Source of the DNA: Acetothermia bacterium 64_32
GTDB taxonomy: Bacteria; Bipolaricaulota; Bipolaricaulia; Bipolaricaulales; Bipolaricaulaceae
Length of the DNA: 64,000 bases
Direction: 5' to 3'
Assembly: GCA_001508155.1 (NCBI GenBank)
Contig: LGFI01000004.1
Span: 1 to 64,000 of the forward strand
Both the position numbers and the translations under genes were made by a program. The notes under the pieces are model-generated. The model had not been told where the DNA came from. It worked only from the letters and a program-made list of their open reading frames with translations, and did not search any database. The stretch's first letter is position 1. The number at the start of each line of letters is the position of its first letter. Positions 23,989 through 35,068 of the stretch are shown here, one piece after another.

Positions 23989-24017
23989 TTCACAGGGCGA
24001 GCGTTTCGTGGTATAGT
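23989..24017 (+). promoter_or_regulatory. Promoter of the sigma factor gene
   Basis: TTCACA (23989-23994), a 17-bp spacer and TATAGT (24012-24017), about 57 bp upstream of the ATG. It is divergent from the gdh promoter. Confidence 0.65.
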
Positions 24018-24074
24018 AAGGGGGTGTGGGCCAGAGGCCCTTCATTTTTGCCTGAAAGAACAGGAGGTTTGAAG

Positions 24075-24999
24075 ATGGAGCGTGTGGCGAACCTAGACGA
24101 TAAGGTGCAGAAGAAGCACCTTGAGGAGCATGAAGTGGCCGACCTCCCGTGGATGGAGGAGGAAGAGGAGCGGCGTTCGCCCGAGAACCCGATCCGTACT
24201 TACTTTGATGAGATATCCCGGGTCCCCCTCCTCACCAAGGAGGAGGAGGTGGAGCTGGCAAAAAGGGTGGAGGCTGGGGACAAGGAGGCCAAGGAGAAGC
24301 TGGCCGAGGCAAACCTCCGGCTCGTCGTCTCCATTGCGAAGAAGTACCGGGGTTGTGGGCTTCCGTTCCTCGACCTCATCCAGGAGGGGAACCTGGGCCT
24401 GATGAAGGCCATCGAGAAGTTCGACTGGAGGAAGGGCTACAAGTTCTCCACCTACGCCACCTGGTGGATCCGGCAGGCGATCCTCCGGGCCATCACCAAC
24501 CGTTCCCGCACCATCAGGGTCCCCACCCACATAAACGAGCTCATCCGCAAGATCTATCAGGCGGAGCGCGAGTACACCAAGGAGCACGGGGAACCCCCCT
24601 CCCTGGAGGAGCTGGCCGAGGAGCTGGACACCTCGGTGGAGAACATCGTAAAGGCCAAGAAGACCGCCCAGTACACCGCCTCCTTGGACACCCCCATCGG
24701 CTACGATGAGGAGGGCTCGGTGCTCGGGGACTTCATCGAGGACTCCGAGGCCGTTTCCCCCACCAGGGAATCCTTCAAGGAGCTCCTGCAGGCCGAGCTC
24801 CAGCGGGCCCTGCGGGAGAAGCTCACCCCCAGGGAGCGGCGGGTGCTGGAGCTCAGGTACGGCCTTGACGATAACCAGCCCCGCACCCTGGACGAGGTGG
24901 GGGAGATCTTCGGGATCTCCCGGGAGCGGGTGCGGCAGATCCAGAAGGAGGCCTTGGAGAAGCTAAAGAACTCCGATCTCCTCAGGAAGCTGGAGAAGT

Positions 25000-25025
<26 letters not shown>
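24075..25025 (+). CDS. rpoD: Group-1 RNA polymerase sigma factor
   Basis: A 316-residue sigma-70. Region 1.2 is 'DPIRTY'-like ('[20 protein letters not shown]'); region 2 has '[20 protein letters not shown]' and '[20 protein letters not shown]', then '[20 protein letters not shown]' (2.4, -10 recognition); region 3 '[14 protein letters not shown]'; region 4.2 '[20 protein letters not shown]' (-35 recognition). The acidic autoinhibitory region 1.1 is reduced to about 30 residues, as in several thermophiles. Start ATG 24075 follows AGGAGG. The last 26 bp overlap the convergent topA gene, and its terminator lies within topA. Confidence 0.95.
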
Positions 25026-27237
<2,212 letters not shown>

Positions 27238-27262
27238 AGCGCGTTCTTCCCCGGGTGGGATT

Positions 27263-28201
27263 ATGGGCACCAAGGGATGGGGACGCAAGGGGTTGACGTG
27301 GGGGTGGCCTGGGCTGAGGATTGTGGGTGGGGTGATAGCTGTGGGCAGAGTGGGGGGATTGGTCTTGGCAGTGGCGCTTTCCATCCCTGGGGCGGCCCAG
27401 GTGGTGATAAACGAGGTGGCGTGGGGGGGAACGGAGGCGTCCCCTTATGGGGAGTGGATAGAGCTTTACAACGCGTCCGATGAGCCGGTGGACGTTTCCG
27501 GGTGGGCCCTGGTCTGGGAGGGGGTTACCATCCCCCTGGGGGAGGAGTCGGGCGGCACCTTCGTGCTCCGAAGCCACGTGATCGAGCCCCATGGCTTTTT
27601 TTTGCTGGAGCGGGGGAGGGATGACACGGTGGTGGGCCGGCAGGCGGACATCATCTACCGGGGGGCCCTTTCCGACAGGGGGGAGACGTTGCGGCTCCTC
27701 AACCCCTGGGGTGAGGTGGTTTCCACGGCCAACCTCGGCTGCGAGGGGGGCTGGTGGGCTGGGGAGGCGGGGGCGTCCATGGAGAGGGTGTCCCCGGCTG
27801 CCCCGGACGACAGGTTTTCCTGGCGGACCGGGATTCCAGGCGGTTTTCTCGATGCCGCTGGGGCCGTCATCCGTGGCTCCCCCGGGGAGCCGAACGCCTG
27901 CTGGCTTTCCTCCCCCCGTATCCTGATGAGCTTGCCCCCCGGGCCCTTGACCGGGGTGATAAGCTGGGCCTGGCAGGCCCAGGACCCGGACACCCCAGCG
28001 GAGGACCTCGTCGTCAGCCTTAACGTTTCCTACGACCAGGGGGTTACCCTGCAGCCGGTGGTCGAAGGCCTCCCTGCTTCCGGATCCTTTGACTGGGATA
28101 CCTCCGGGTGGCCCCCCGGGGAGGTGCTCTTGGTGGCCCGGGCCGAGGACCCCGACGGCTTCTGGGGCGTGGCCGTGTTGGCGGCCGAGCTAGGGGGATG
28201 A
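27263..28201 (+). CDS. Secreted lamin-tail-domain protein
   Basis: About 312 residues. After a hydrophobic segment ('VGGLVLAVALSIPGAAQ', probably a signal peptide) comes a lamin-tail domain (LTD): 'VVINEVAWGGTEASPYGEWI' with 'ELYNASDEPVDVSGWALVWE' and 'HVIEPHGFFLLERGRDDTVV', the family's immunoglobulin-like fold found on bacterial surface nucleases and adhesins. The C-terminal 100 residues look like a further beta-sandwich. No enzymatic motif is visible. The start is uncertain: ATG 27263, or GTG 27332 which would begin just before the signal sequence. It is divergent from topA and ends one base before the convergent protease gene. Confidence 0.75.
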   Translation: MGTKGWGRKGLTWGWPGLRIVGGVIAVGRVGGLVLAVALSIPGAAQVVINEVAWGGTEASPYGEWIELYNASDEPVDVSGWALVWEGVTIPLGEESGGTFVLRSHVIEPHGFFLLERGRDDTVVGRQADIIYRGALSDRGETLRLLNPWGEVVSTANLGCEGGWWAGEAGASMERVSPAAPDDRFSWRTGIPGGFLDAAGAVIRGSPGEPNACWLSSPRILMSLPPGPLTGVISWAWQAQDPDTPAEDLVVSLNVSYDQGVTLQPVVEGLPASGSFDWDTSGWPPGEVLLVARAEDPDGFWGVAVLAAELGG

Positions 28202-28202
28202 T

Positions 28203-29474
28203 TCATCCCACCAGGCGCATGATGTCGCGCCAGGTGACGAGGAGCATCAGACCCAAAAGCAGCAGGAACCCCAGCGCGTGGATCGCCGCCTCCACCGCCG
28301 GTGACACCCTCCTCCGCGTCATCAGCTCAAACAGGGCGAAGCACATGCGGGCCCCATCCAGGGCCGGGATGGGCAGCAGGTTGAACGCCGCCAGGTTAAG
28401 GCTGATGAAGGCGATGAGGAGAAATGTTGCAAGCCCCCCGGCCTGTAGCCCCTGGGAGAGCAACCCCGCCAGCCCCACCGGCCCGGACACCGCCTGCCCG
28501 GCCGGGATGCTCCCCCGCACGAGCCCCCCCAGGAACTGGCCTAAGGCCAGGAAAAACTGGGCTACCTGCCGGGCGGCCAGCCAGATCGCCGCCCCCGGCC
28601 CCGGGCGCTCCACCACCTGGGGAAGGCCCGCGAAGCTCGCCCCGGACAAGAGGGCGTCGGGGTCAAGGGAGGGCAGGGCGACCTCCAGCCTCTCACCCCC
28701 TCGGCTAACCGAGAGGCTGCGACAGCCGTCCTCCAGCTCCCCATAAAGCTCGGCCAGCGACCCAACCCCGTGGCCGCAGGCCCCTTTTATCACATCCCCC
28801 GGCCGCAGCCCCACCTGGTGAAGCGGGGATCCCGGCTCCAACCCCTCCAGCTTGGGTAGGAAGACCTGGGTGGAGAAGTAGGCCCCCACCAGGTACCGCC
28901 CCTCGGTGGGGTCCCATTCCGGGGTTATCTCCACTCGAAGCCTTTCCCCGTCCCGGATGATGTCGAAGGGAACCGGCCCCGGGGAGGAGGCTTGGATGGC
29001 AGGCCCCACCTCGTCCCACAGCCAGACCTCCCGCCCCCCCACCTTGAGCACCACATCCCCCAGCTTTAGGGCCTTCTCCGCCGGCTTTTCCGGGACCACC
29101 CCGGCCACCTGGAGGCGGGGGAGGCCAAAGCCCATGAGCGCCCCCACGGCGATCAGGGCGGCCAGGAGGATGTTGGCCACCGGGCCGGCCAAAGACACGA
29201 AAAGCCTCACCCAGGCCGGTCGGCCGTAGTAGGTGCGTTCGAAGGGCACCCCCTGGGTGGTCCCCTCCTCCCCGGCCAGGCGCACGAAGCCCCCGATGGG
29301 GAACGCCCGCAGGGAGTAGCGGGTCTCCCCACGTCGGCGGGAGAAGACCACCGGGCCAAAGCCGATGGCGAACTCCTCCACCGCCATCCCCAGGAGCTTG
29401 GCGGCGAGGAAATGCCCGGCCTCGTGGACGGTCACCAAGAAGAGCAGTGTCGCCAGCACAAGAAGCCAGATCAT
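28203..29474 (-). CDS. rseP: M50 site-2 protease (RseP/RIP family)
   Basis: A 423-residue intramembrane metalloprotease. 'LFLVTVHEAGHFLAAKLLGM' holds the zinc motif HEAGH (residues 17-21) in the first membrane helix, and 'LLPIPALDGARMCFALFELM' the third ligand Asp (family LDG motif, here with Ala after Gly). One or two PDZ domains lie between ('AGVVPEKPAEKALKLGDVVL' and 'PGSPLHQVGLRPGDVIKGAC'). These proteases cleave anti-sigma factors or signal-peptide remnants in the membrane. The start overlaps the tilS stop as ATGA (29471-29474). No ECF sigma/anti-sigma pair occurs in the window. Confidence 0.93.
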   Translation of the reverse strand: MIWLLVLATLLFLVTVHEAGHFLAAKLLGMAVEEFAIGFGPVVFSRRRGETRYSLRAFPIGGFVRLAGEEGTTQGVPFERTYYGRPAWVRLFVSLAGPVANILLAALIAVGALMGFGLPRLQVAGVVPEKPAEKALKLGDVVLKVGGREVWLWDEVGPAIQASSPGPVPFDIIRDGERLRVEITPEWDPTEGRYLVGAYFSTQVFLPKLEGLEPGSPLHQVGLRPGDVIKGACGHGVGSLAELYGELEDGCRSLSVSRGGERLEVALPSLDPDALLSGASFAGLPQVVERPGPGAAIWLAARQVAQFFLALGQFLGGLVRGSIPAGQAVSGPVGLAGLLSQGLQAGGLATFLLIAFISLNLAAFNLLPIPALDGARMCFALFELMTRRRVSPAVEAAIHALGFLLLLGLMLLVTWRDIMRLVG

Positions 29475-30832
29475 GGGCGCCTTGCCTCCAGTTTAACCAC
29501 CTTTTGGGCGTCCGGCCCCACTTTGTACCCCTCGGCGATGCGGACCCCCACCACCCAGGCGATGCCCCTTTGGTCACACACCAGGGGCCAGCCGGACCGC
29601 TGTTTTCGGGGGACCTGGGCCTCGGCCAGGAGGTCCTTCACCTTCTTGTGGCCGGGGAGCCCCAGGGGGCGGAGCCTGTCCCCCGGCCGCCGCGGCCTGA
29701 CGATCAGGGGGACTTCTACCTTCCTGGGGTCCAAGTAGGCCACGAACCTCGATGGGGGGATCAGGCTTTCCGGCCGGGGGACCACCTCGGCCACAAGCCG
29801 CCAGCCTGGGAGCTCCACCTCCCCGGGGAGGGGCAGCTCCACCGGCTCGAAAGGGGGTTGCTCCCCCTCTTCCCGGACCAAAAGCAGCGTTTCCCCGTTA
29901 AGCTGGGCGGAAAAACCTCCCGGCAGGGCCACCTCCCCCTGCTTCCCCTTGGCCAGGAGTTCCAGGATGGCTTCTACGTGCACGCGTTCCAGGCGGCGGG
30001 CCCCCCCCAGGGCTTCTGCCAGCGCTTTTCTTATGGCCAGCGCCTGGACGGCCCGCGGCAGGGCCTCGAGCCGGGATAGGGAGAGCCCGGCGCCTGACCT
30101 CGCCCCCTCCAGCGCCCGTCCGGCCGCCCAATCCAGGGCCTCCTCCGCCTCGGCCCACAGCTCCGCCGCCCGGGCCAGGGCCTCCTCCGCCCTAGGGTTG
30201 TACCGGGAGAGGGCCGGCAAAAGCTCCAGCCGGACGGCATTCCTCAGGTAGCGGGTGTCCTGGTTTGTGGGGTCGTCGTGGAACGGGATGCCGTGCTCCT
30301 GGCAGAAGGCGCGGGTCTGGCTCCGGGATACGCAGAGGAGCGGTCGGATGTAAGGGGGGGAAGAACAAAGCATCCCCCGAAGCCCCCCCGGCCCCGCTCC
30401 CCGCAGGAGGTGCATCAGAACCGTCTCCGCCAGGTCGGTCCTGGTGTGCCCCAGGGCGATCTTCCCTGCCCCGGCCCTCCTTGCCGCCCGCCGCAGGAAC
30501 TCCTGCCGCACCAGCCTGGCCGCCTCCTCCAGGTTCCTCTTCTCCCCCCGCGCCAGGGCCGGCACATCGGCCCGCTCATAGATGAGGGGGAGGCCCAGAT
30601 CGTCGGCCGCATAGCGCACCACCCGGAGATCCTCGGCGGTGTCGGCCCTGATCCCGTGGTCGAGGTGAGCGATGGTGAGCCTTAAGGCGTACTCCTTCCT
30701 CAGCCACCAGAGGCCATAAAGCAGGGCCATGGAATCCGCCCCCCCGGATACGGCCACCAACAGATGCTCCCCGGGGGAGATCATCCCCTTTTTCTTCACT
30801 TCCTCCCGCACCCTATCCAGCATCCCAAACAT
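29471..30832 (-). CDS. tilS: tRNA(Ile)-lysidine synthetase
   Basis: About 453 residues. The PP-loop ATP-pyrophosphatase motif 'HLLVAVSGGADSMALLYGLW' is near the N-terminus, followed by 'TIAHLDHGIRADTAEDLRVV' and 'KIALGHTRTDLAETVLMHLL' (HT..D..ET) and 'PFHDDPTNQDTRYLRNAVR', all typical of TilS. The C-terminal domain 'IVRPRRPGDRLRPLGLPGHK' and 'VKDLLAEAQVPRKQRSGWPL' binds the tRNA acceptor. It converts wobble C34 of tRNA-Ile(CAU) to lysidine. I list ATG 30832; ATG 30823 and ATG 30859 are alternatives with no clear ribosome site. Coupled to the protease gene by a 4-bp overlap. Confidence 0.93.
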   Translation of the reverse strand: MFGMLDRVREEVKKKGMISPGEHLLVAVSGGADSMALLYGLWWLRKEYALRLTIAHLDHGIRADTAEDLRVVRYAADDLGLPLIYERADVPALARGEKRNLEEAARLVRQEFLRRAARRAGAGKIALGHTRTDLAETVLMHLLRGAGPGGLRGMLCSSPPYIRPLLCVSRSQTRAFCQEHGIPFHDDPTNQDTRYLRNAVRLELLPALSRYNPRAEEALARAAELWAEAEEALDWAAGRALEGARSGAGLSLSRLEALPRAVQALAIRKALAEALGGARRLERVHVEAILELLAKGKQGEVALPGGFSAQLNGETLLLVREEGEQPPFEPVELPLPGEVELPGWRLVAEVVPRPESLIPPSRFVAYLDPRKVEVPLIVRPRRPGDRLRPLGLPGHKKVKDLLAEAQVPRKQRSGWPLVCDQRGIAWVVGVRIAEGYKVGPDAQKVVKLEARRP

Positions 30833-30846
30833 TTTGCCGTCTTTGG

Positions 30847-30876
30847 TTGGCGGGGCCAAGGGCGCACCCTTACACT
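30847..30876 (+). promoter_or_regulatory. Promoter of 30883 gene, leaderless type
   Basis: TTGGCG (30847-30852), an 18-bp spacer and TACACT (30871-30876), only 6 bp before ATG 30883. No ribosome site fits, so transcription probably starts at or beside the start codon. Confidence 0.5.
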
Positions 30877-30882
30877 TTGGCC

Positions 30883-31320
30883 ATGGAGCTTGCGGTGGTC
30901 TTGTGGGCGTTGGGGCAGCTTCCGGCGGCCATGGCCGGGACCGGGGAGGTGGTCCTTGGCCCGCAGCCGTGGCTGCTTTTACCCTGGGAGAAGCTGCAGC
31001 TTTTCTGGAGCCCGGGGCTTGCGTTGCCCCTGACCCGCCTGCGGCTCATGGAGGGCCCCTGGTTCCTGTGGCTGGACCTCCCCCCACCCCGGATCGCCCT
31101 GGGCCGGGCCCCGGCCTACGCCCTGGTGGCCCTGACCCGCGGGCCGGAAGGGGTGAACCTGGCCTGGGAGATCCCGGCGGGCCCGTGGATTTCCCTGTTC
31201 GGAAGCTTGGGGACGGAGCCCTTCTGTGGCCTGCGGTTCCGCCGCCATCCCCTGTGGGCGGCCTTGCTGGTGAAGGGGGGTGAGGGCTGGTGGTGGTGCG
31301 GGCTCTCGTTTGTGCCCTGA
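30883..31320 (+). CDS. Hypothetical protein, Trp/Pro-rich
   Basis: A 145-residue protein I do not recognise. It starts with a mildly hydrophobic 'MELAVVLWALGQLPAAMAG' that may be a signal peptide, and is rich in Trp, Pro, Leu and Gly ('WLLLPWEKLQLFWSPGLALP'), suggesting an extracytoplasmic beta-structured domain. It overlaps the following metallophosphatase by 31 bp and is probably co-transcribed with it. Its codon use is like the neighbours', so I treat it as a real gene. A promoter candidate directly abuts the ATG. Confidence 0.55.
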   Translation: MELAVVLWALGQLPAAMAGTGEVVLGPQPWLLLPWEKLQLFWSPGLALPLTRLRLMEGPWFLWLDLPPPRIALGRAPAYALVALTRGPEGVNLAWEIPAGPWISLFGSLGTEPFCGLRFRRHPLWAALLVKGGEGWWWCGLSFVP

Positions 31321-31979
31321 TCCTGGCGCTCCCCGCCGGGGCGTGGGAGATCACCATCGCCTTCACAGGCGACCTTCACGCCGCCTGGGAGCGGCTTTCG
31401 AGCTTCGCCCCTTTGCTCTTTCAAGCGGACCTGGTGCTGGATGCCGGGGATGCCTGGGAGGACCTTCACCGCCTCACCGGCCTTCCCGAAGCCCTGACCA
31501 CCGCCCAAAGGATGGCGGAGCTCGGCTACGATGCCATGGTTTTGGGGAACCACGAGACCTATCTAGGCCCCCCCTTGCGGGGGATGATCGCGGCCGCTCC
31601 TTTCCCGGTGCTGGCCACCAACCTGGAGGGCAGCTTGCCCACCAAGGGATACGCCCTGGTGGAGGCAGGTGGTCTGAGGGTGCTCATCCTGGGCTTCCTA
31701 TGGAAGGAGATCCCGTGGACGCTTTGGCCTGACCTGAGGATGATTGACCCCATCCGTGCCGCCCGAGAGGCCCTGGAGAAAGCCCCTGCCCACGACCTCC
31801 TCATCTTCCTGGGGCACATGGGGATAGAGCGCGCCAGGCTGATCGCCAGGGCCTTCCCGGAGTGTGATCTGTTCGTCTTGGGACACGATCATCTGTGGCT
31901 GGAGGAGCCGGTGTGGGAGGGGGGGGTTCCCATCGTGGAGGCCGGGCATCGGGCGGGGGCGGTGGGTGGGTGCACTTAA
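31290..31979 (+). CDS. Calcineurin-like phosphoesterase (5'-nucleotidase type), frameshifted near 3' end
   Basis: A 229-residue secreted metallophosphoesterase. After a signal peptide (residues 1-18) all metal motifs are present: 'ITIAFTGDLHAAWERL' (Asp28, His30), 'LVLDAGDAWEDL' (Asp54), 'MVLGNHETYLG' (Asn87-His88), 'LIFLGHMGIERA' and 'LFVLGHDHLWLEE'. It resembles the catalytic domain of UshA/5'-nucleotidases without the C-terminal substrate domain. The frame stops at 31979, but another frame continues to 32089 with 'WVHLTDRGFSYRLVRRPEDA' and a hydrophobic tail 'FWLPALLTLAAMLVSP'. One extra GGTG unit in the GGTG x3 tract at 31961-31972 would join them. The start is one of three consecutive GTG codons from 31290. 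Confidence 0.82.
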   Translation: MVVRALVCALILALPAGAWEITIAFTGDLHAAWERLSSFAPLLFQADLVLDAGDAWEDLHRLTGLPEALTTAQRMAELGYDAMVLGNHETYLGPPLRGMIAAAPFPVLATNLEGSLPTKGYALVEAGGLRVLILGFLWKEIPWTLWPDLRMIDPIRAAREALEKAPAHDLLIFLGHMGIERARLIARAFPECDLFVLGHDHLWLEEPVWEGGVPIVEAGHRAGAVGGCT

Positions 31980-32085
31980 CCGACCGAGGTTTTTCTTACC
32001 GGCTCGTGCGTCGGCCGGAGGACGCCCCTCTTCCCGGCTTTTGGCTCCCCGCTCTTTTGACCCTGGCCGCCATGCTGGTTTCCCC

Positions 32086-33465
32086 TTAGGGGCAGCCGAG
32101 CCGGGACTTCTCCCCCGGCCCGGGGACCTCCGCCCGAACCCCTCCGGCGGAGAGCCTTCTCGCCAGGGCCGACAGGGCGCGGTCCTCCCCGTGCACGAGG
32201 AACGCCCTGGGCGGCCGGGCCTCCAGGGCCCAGCGCACGAGCTCCTCCTGATCGGCGTGGGCGGAGAAGCCGTTGATGGTCCAGATGTCGGCCTTCACCG
32301 CCACCTCCTCCCCCAACACCCGTACCCGTTTTGCCCCGTCCACGATGGCACGGCCCAGGGTCCCCTGGGCCTGGTAGCCAACGAATACCACCCCATCCTC
32401 CCCCCGCCACAGCCGATGGCGGAGGTGATGCACTATCCGTCCCCCGGTGCACATGCCGCTTCCGGCGATGATCACGTAGCCCCCTCCGGCATCGTTGAGG
32501 CGCCTGGACTCCTCGGCGGACCGGACGATGCTGAGGGCCGGGAACCGGAAAGGGTTTTCGGCCTCTGAGAACAGGCGCTGCCCTTCCTCGTCGAACCAGT
32601 CGGGGTACCGGGCGAAGGCCCGGGTGATCCCACTGCCCAGGGGGGAGTCCAGCACGATGCGGGTGTCCCGGGGAAGGTGGCGTTCCTTCCACAGGAGGTA
32701 CAGAACGTACAGAACCTCTTGGGTGCGCTCGAGGGCGAAGGAGGGGATGAGCACGGTTCCCCCTCGGCCGAGCACCGTGACCAGGGCTTCTTGGAACTCG
32801 GCCACGGACTCCTGGAACGAGCGGTGGGTTCGATCCCCGTAGGTGCCTTCGCAGATTAGGAGGTCGGTCCTTGGGGGATCGGAGGGATCCCGGACGATGG
32901 GCCGGCCCCAGGAGCCCAGGTCCCCGGAGTAAAGGAGGCTGTGGCCGGCGGCTGACAGCTCCACCATGGCCGAACCCAAGATGTGGCCAGCATCGTGGAG
33001 TTTTACCTTCACCCCGGGGGCGAGCTCCACCTCCTGCCCGTAGCCCACCCGCAGGGAGAAGTGGTCCATGGCAGAGAGGACATCCCCGAGGTCGAACAAG
33101 GGGGTCGGCGGGGGCTCCCCCCGCCGGGCGGCCTTGCGGGCCTGGCGCTCGGCCTCCTCTTCCTGGAGATGTGCTGCATCCAGGAGGATCAGGCGGGCAA
33201 GGTCCGCCGTGGGCGGGGTGGAGAGCACCTGACCGGCGAAGCCCTCCCGCACAAGGCGTGGGATCATCCCACAGTGATCGAGGTGCGCATGGGTGAGGAC
33301 CACGTAGTCGACCTCCTTAGGGTCGAACGGGAAAGGGCGGCGGTTTTTCCCCTCCTCGTGGCCCTGGAACATCCCGCAGTCGAGGAGGAGCTTTATCCCG
33401 GCCGCCTCCACCAGGTGGCAGGAGCCCGTGACCGTCCCCGCCGCACCCCAAAAGGTGATCTGCAT
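32086..33465 (-). CDS. Metallo-beta-lactamase / beta-CASP ribonuclease-like protein
   Basis: A 459-residue protein of the CPSF-like/RNase J-related branch. The zinc motifs are 'YVVLTHAHLDHCGMIPRLVR' (HxHxDH), 'VKLHDAGHILGSAMVEL' and 'LLYSGDLGSWGRPIVRDP'; the beta-CASP motifs follow in 'GGGYVIIAGSGMCTGGRIVH' and 'INGFSAHADQEELVRWAL' with 'RAFLVHGEDRA'. The family cleaves RNA endo- or exonucleolytically and is common in archaea and thermophilic bacteria. The internal start ATG 33465 fits the family ('MQITFWGAAGTVTGSCHLVE'); the upstream ATG adds unrelated residues. It follows the glycosyltransferase by 44 bp, without a functional link. Confidence 0.9.
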   Translation of the reverse strand: MQITFWGAAGTVTGSCHLVEAAGIKLLLDCGMFQGHEEGKNRRPFPFDPKEVDYVVLTHAHLDHCGMIPRLVREGFAGQVLSTPPTADLARLILLDAAHLQEEEAERQARKAARRGEPPPTPLFDLGDVLSAMDHFSLRVGYGQEVELAPGVKVKLHDAGHILGSAMVELSAAGHSLLYSGDLGSWGRPIVRDPSDPPRTDLLICEGTYGDRTHRSFQESVAEFQEALVTVLGRGGTVLIPSFALERTQEVLYVLYLLWKERHLPRDTRIVLDSPLGSGITRAFARYPDWFDEEGQRLFSEAENPFRFPALSIVRSAEESRRLNDAGGGYVIIAGSGMCTGGRIVHHLRHRLWRGEDGVVFVGYQAQGTLGRAIVDGAKRVRVLGEEVAVKADIWTINGFSAHADQEELVRWALEARPPRAFLVHGEDRALSALARRLSAGGVRAEVPGPGEKSRLGCP

Positions 33466-33509
33466 GAGGTTATGGTAGCCTCGCCCTGCCGCGAGGTCCA
33501 CAAAGGGGC

Positions 33510-34682
33510 TCAGCCGGGCTGAGCGACGTACGGGTGGGGGGCCTTTTGAGCAGCCTGTGCCAGAAGCTCCAAGTGCTTTTTCCCCACCACCGGCCAGATC
33601 ATGGAGCGGCCGAAAGAGTAGGCCCGTCGCTGGATCCCCTCCCGACGTTCGGGACAGCCCAGAAGCTCCACGATCGCCCTGGCCATGTCATCCGGGGCCT
33701 GCGGCGGCACAAGAACGCCCCGCCCCTCGGCCAGGAGCTCCTGGGCATGCCAGAACGGGGTGGACACCACACACCTCCCACAGGCCAAGGCGTAGGTGAG
33801 CGTGCCCGAGGTGATCTGGTCCAGGTTGGGGTATGGGATGAGGTAGATGTCGCAGGCGAGCAGCCACCTGAGGAGCTCCTGGCGGTCCACAAAGCGGCCT
33901 TCGAAGCGGACGCTGTCGCCCAGCCCCAGGTGTTCCACCAGTCCCTTGAGCTCTTCCCGGTACCCCTCCCCGTAGGCCCGCCGGTGGGCGGGGTGCGTCT
34001 CGCCGAGCAAAACATACAGGAAACCAAGCCCCTTTTCCTTCACGATCCTCAAGGCCCTGATGGCCTCCTCTATCCCCTTGTCGCGACGGATGAGGCCGAA
34101 CGTGAGGATGAGCGGTCGGCTCGCCAGCCCCAGGGCCTCTTTGTGCTCCCCTTGGGGGCCGTAGGGGACGTCCGGGGCCCCATGGTGGATGAACCGGACC
34201 TTCCTCCGGGGAACGTGGTAGATCCGCTCCAGGAACTCGACGCCGCGTCTGGCCATGACCACCACGTAATCCGAATGCCCTGCCACCTGATGCAGGAGCT
34301 CACGCTGGGCCGGGGTGGGCTTCTGCCTGACGGTGTGGAAGGTGGTGACCACCGGGCGGTGTAGGTGTTCCAGAAGCTCCAGCACCAGCTCCCCATCGGG
34401 GCCCCCGTAGATCCCGAACGTGTGTTGGAGGGAGACCACGTCCGTCTCCTCGTCCAGGAAGGCGGCCGCCTCCCGATAGTCCCCGGGGACCCACCGGCGC
34501 AGCCGGAATCCCACCTCCGGCCCAAAGGGGTACCCGCAAGGTACATCCTCCAGGGCCACAACCCTGATGTGCGGTTCGGGCCCCGTCCCCAGGGCGGCCC
34601 CCACCGCCCTTGCCAAGTCCTCGGTGAAGGTAGCGATCCCGCATTTCTGAGGAGGATAGGTGGACACGAATCCGATTCGCAT
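33510..34682 (-). CDS. GT4-family glycosyltransferase
   Basis: A 390-residue GT-B-fold glycosyltransferase. The N-terminal domain begins 'MRIGFVSTYPPQKCGIATFT' (the nucleotide-sugar transferase glycine loop), with 'VVSLQHTFGIYGG' and 'HRPVVTTFHTVRQKPTPAQR'. The C-terminal donor-binding domain has 'LILTFGLIRRDKGIEEAIRA' and 'YPNLDQITSGTLTYALACGR', where the usual EG..E signature is replaced by Gln-Ile-Thr-Ser-Gly. It most resembles mannosyl- or trehalose-type GT4 enzymes; the donor and acceptor are unknown. AGGAGG (about 10 nt upstream) supports ATG 34682, downstream of a TATAAT box. Confidence 0.87.
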   Translation of the reverse strand: MRIGFVSTYPPQKCGIATFTEDLARAVGAALGTGPEPHIRVVALEDVPCGYPFGPEVGFRLRRWVPGDYREAAAFLDEETDVVSLQHTFGIYGGPDGELVLELLEHLHRPVVTTFHTVRQKPTPAQRELLHQVAGHSDYVVVMARRGVEFLERIYHVPRRKVRFIHHGAPDVPYGPQGEHKEALGLASRPLILTFGLIRRDKGIEEAIRALRIVKEKGLGFLYVLLGETHPAHRRAYGEGYREELKGLVEHLGLGDSVRFEGRFVDRQELLRWLLACDIYLIPYPNLDQITSGTLTYALACGRCVVSTPFWHAQELLAEGRGVLVPPQAPDDMARAIVELLGCPERREGIQRRAYSFGRSMIWPVVGKKHLELLAQAAQKAPHPYVAQPG

Positions 34683-34736
34683 CACAACCACCTCCTGAAA
34701 GCCGGGATTGGGAAAGAAAAAGGATGAGATCGGGCA

Positions 34737-34763
34737 ATTATAACCAGGCCGACAAGGGCTCAA
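34737..34763 (-). promoter_or_regulatory. Promoter candidate of the glycosyltransferase gene
   Basis: On the minus strand a perfect TATAAT (34742-34737) with TTGAGC (34763-34758) upstream; the 15-bp spacer is short, so the -35 assignment is weaker than the -10. Confidence 0.45.
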
Positions 34764-34991
34764 CCAGGAGGGCGATCGAAACGAAATCGGGTATCTGTCT
34801 CAGTCCCAATGGTGGCCGAGCAGGGGGTTTCTGGAGCGGACGTTTGCCCAGGGGAAACCTCTACCATGCCCTCCCGGGAAATCCCCGCGCTTTCATGTCA
34901 CGCGAAACTGAAAGGGTATGGGAGGAGCTGCCCGGGGATACGAAGTTCCCACGCCCTGTTTTGAGCGCTCCGGCCAGGGAGGGTTTTTAGT
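34764..34991. other. Non-coding interval
   Basis: About 230 bp between the divergent glycosyltransferase and UPF0282 genes. A short open frame (34724-34990, plus) has no ribosome site or recognisable motif and I do not call it. GGGAGGGTTTTT (34977-34988) has a T-run but no clear stem. No riboswitch class recognised. Confidence 0.4.
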
Positions 34992-35020
34992 TTGCCCCGT
35001 TTTCCTTTCCCCACTATCCT
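34992..35020 (+). promoter_or_regulatory. Promoter of the UPF0282-like gene
   Basis: TTGCCC (34992-34997), a 17-bp spacer and TATCCT (35015-35020), about 48 bp before ATG 35069. Confidence 0.5.
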
Positions 35021-35068
35021 GAAAGGGGGGGCATGGCCGGGTGGCGTTGATTCGGCGCGGGGGCAAGG

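Noticed and set aside
24353-24709. 118-residue frame inside the sigma factor gene
   Set aside because: Shifted-frame shadow of rpoD.
34724-34990. 88-residue plus-strand frame
   Set aside because: It overlaps the glycosyltransferase promoter, has no ribosome site and no motif.
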